Shown here: positions 62,617-64,000 of the stretch, piece after piece
Numbering within the stretch: position 1 is the first letter of the stretch
Layout: the number at the start of each line of letters is the position of its first letter
Source: Saprospiraceae bacterium
GTDB lineage: Bacteria > Bacteroidota > Bacteroidia > Chitinophagales > Saprospiraceae
Reading direction: 5' to 3'
Assembly (NCBI GenBank): GCA_016720635.1
Contig: JADKKF010000010.1
Coordinates: 1-64,000 of the forward strand
DNA length: 64,000 nucleotides
Made by a program: the position numbers and the translations under genes
Notes under the pieces: generated by a model
Databases searched by the model: none
Told to the model about the DNA's origin: nothing
What the model saw: only the letters and a program-made list of their open reading frames with translations

Positions 62617-64000
62617 GTTCTAAAAGTTTGAATATAAGTTACAGTAGTGCCGCTAGAACCTACATCCATGGACGAGGCAAAATTGAGAGAAAAGGAATAC
62701 TTTTTGACTGTGGAGTTAAGATTTTCAATTCTTTGAATAATATTTTTAATACCGATTGAATTATGATTTGAGTTTTCAGATCTATTGTTCATATTTTTTA
62801 GATCCATTCCAAGTCCATTGTCAGAAACGCTTACAATCAATTGGTTCCTATTGGCTTTGTAAAAGAAATAGTTAATTTTTATTAGTTACTCTATCGTCCG
62901 AAAGGCCATGCCATATAGCATTTTCGATCAATGGTTGGACAATCATGGGCGGAATTTCTTGGGTATCTTCATCCAAATCTTCGTCAACATGGAAGTCAAT
63001 AGTAAGCTTCTTTGAAAATCGAGCCATTTCAATATCTAGATATAAATTTAGAATTTCAATTTCTTCATTGATTTCAATAAATTCCCTTTTTGTTGATTCA
63101 AGTATTCGTCGCTGCAATTTTGATATTTTAAATAAATATTCCGTCCCTGTACTTAATTCTCCTTTTTGTAAAACCCTAATGACAGTCTGCAATGCATTGA
63201 AGTTGAAATGAGGATTCATTTGAGTCCTTAATATGTCAAGTTTTAACTTGTTGTTTTCATGAAGCATCAGTTTCTTGTCAAACTCCACACGCAATTTTGA
63301 TTCTTTGATTTCATATAAATAAAAAGCAATGCCAATAAGTATAGAAAATATTAAAAGTGAAAGCAAAATTTTGAAAATAGGCCTATTGTAAAAATTAGGC
63401 TTGATACTCAATTTTAGATGACTTACGTTTTTGCTGTTTTCAGTAGGAGAGTCACTAACCACTTGAATTTCATATTCACCCGGAGGTAGGTTGGTGATTT
63501 GAAAACCAGAATTATCAAAACTAGAAAAATCCGTTAAGGAATTTATTTTATAGAAAAATTTAGTTGAGTAATTTGACGGGGATAGGTATGTTAATGTTAT
63601 AGGTAAATCATTTTCGCTAAATACCAGTGTGTTGGTTTCGTAAGTATAGCGGTGAATGATATTGTTTTTATATTTTACAGAATAAAGTTGAGGTTTTTCT
63701 TTTTTATCAATGATAGTGTCAATCCCATCGGGTATGATTTCAAGCCCTCCAAAATATGAAGCGAGTAAATTTCCATTAGGTAAAATTTCTAAGTTGTTTA
63801 TATGTTCTCGATTTAAACTTAAGGGTTGTTTATGATTTTGGATCCTTTCAACTTGTATTGGCCCCTAGTTTTTTTGAAATAGCTAAAAAAGATACCGTTT
63901 TGGTGGATAAAATAAATTTTATCTTTGTATATATCCCCAATTGCTATGAAATTGGTTGAATCTGGATTTGGTATGTGAAGCTTAATCACTTGACTTTTTC
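62613..64000 (-). pseudogene. LytS-type sensor histidine kinase with beta-propeller/Y_Y_Y sensor, two frame breaks, 5' end outside the window
   Basis: Read from the window end, three frames join into one protein. Upstream (to about 63867): IYKDKIYFIHQNGIFFSYFK, a propeller blade. After a shift at the G4/C4 run 63863-63866: LEILPNGNLLASYFGGLEII, then the Y_Y_Y-type domain (FSSFDNSGFQITNLPPGEYE), a membrane segment (ILLSLLIFSILIGIAFYLYE) and the His-kinase motif TQMNPHFNFNALQTVI. After a second shift at the five-T run 62876-62880: YFFYKANRNQLIVSVSDNGL with the ATPase N-box, to 62613. Each shift is repaired by one base. It would sense an extracellular or periplasmic signal and phosphorylate the LytTR regulator downstream. 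Confidence 0.83.

Overview
The window is AT-rich chromosomal DNA from a member of the Bacteroidota. The evidence is several secreted proteins with type IX secretion (T9SS) C-terminal sorting domains (type A and type B), gldC, a DUF4249/TonB-receptor pair, a stand-alone 'HsdR N-terminal domain' protein, Bacteroidota-style -7 boxes (TAnnTTTG) and few Shine-Dalgarno sites. A free-living, possibly gliding lineage such as the Saprospirales or a relative is plausible, but the exact order cannot be fixed from sequence alone.

Layout. 1-6019 (minus): an ECF sigma factor, a small membrane protein, a Spy/CpxP-like protein, an MbnP-MbnH pair (copper protein plus di-heme kynurenine-forming enzyme family) and two near-duplicate secreted YHYH proteins. 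6072-9186 (minus): a four-gene transcription unit of bestrophin channel, TerC, DUF2490 protein and beta-carbonic anhydrase, with a visible promoter and terminator. 9509-19697: GH20 hexosaminidase, SDR threonine dehydrogenase, topoisomerase IV subunit B, a ureohydrolase, an ArnT-like glycosyltransferase and the glycogen branching enzyme. 19858-25661: a tandem repeat at the start of a frameshifted T9SS protein, rdgB, another T9SS protein, a damaged paaZ and gldC. 25801-29341: a catalytic/non-catalytic M16 peptidase pair. 29364-30296: a GC-rich multi-hairpin element and an MntA/HepT toxin-antitoxin pair. 30596-36038: rimM, transaldolase-like fsa, the SRP RNA, an NlpC/P60 protein, adk and obg. 36035-41427: a giant T9SS type B surface protein with four repeats of about 180 residues. 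41546-46953: tRNA-Arg(CCU), small metabolic genes and der-rfbC-rfbD. 47031-64000: an OmpA-family protein, a degenerate arginase-fold protein, hemW, an M48 peptidase, PBP4, a TonB receptor, TPR protein, yajC, aroK and a LytS/LytTR two-component system cut by the window end.

Two neighbourhoods look like functional systems worth testing: the sigma factor-MbnP-MbnH-YHYH block (metal or redox sensing with secreted effectors) and the bestrophin-TerC-DUF2490-carbonic anhydrase operon (bicarbonate handling). Both assignments are inference from family knowledge and gene order.

A caution for every user of this window: at least eight genes are broken by single-base frame changes, an internal stop or a small deletion, several of them exactly at short homopolymers. 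This pattern fits uncorrected consensus errors at least as well as real gene decay, so broken genes are described here as one gene with the break located.
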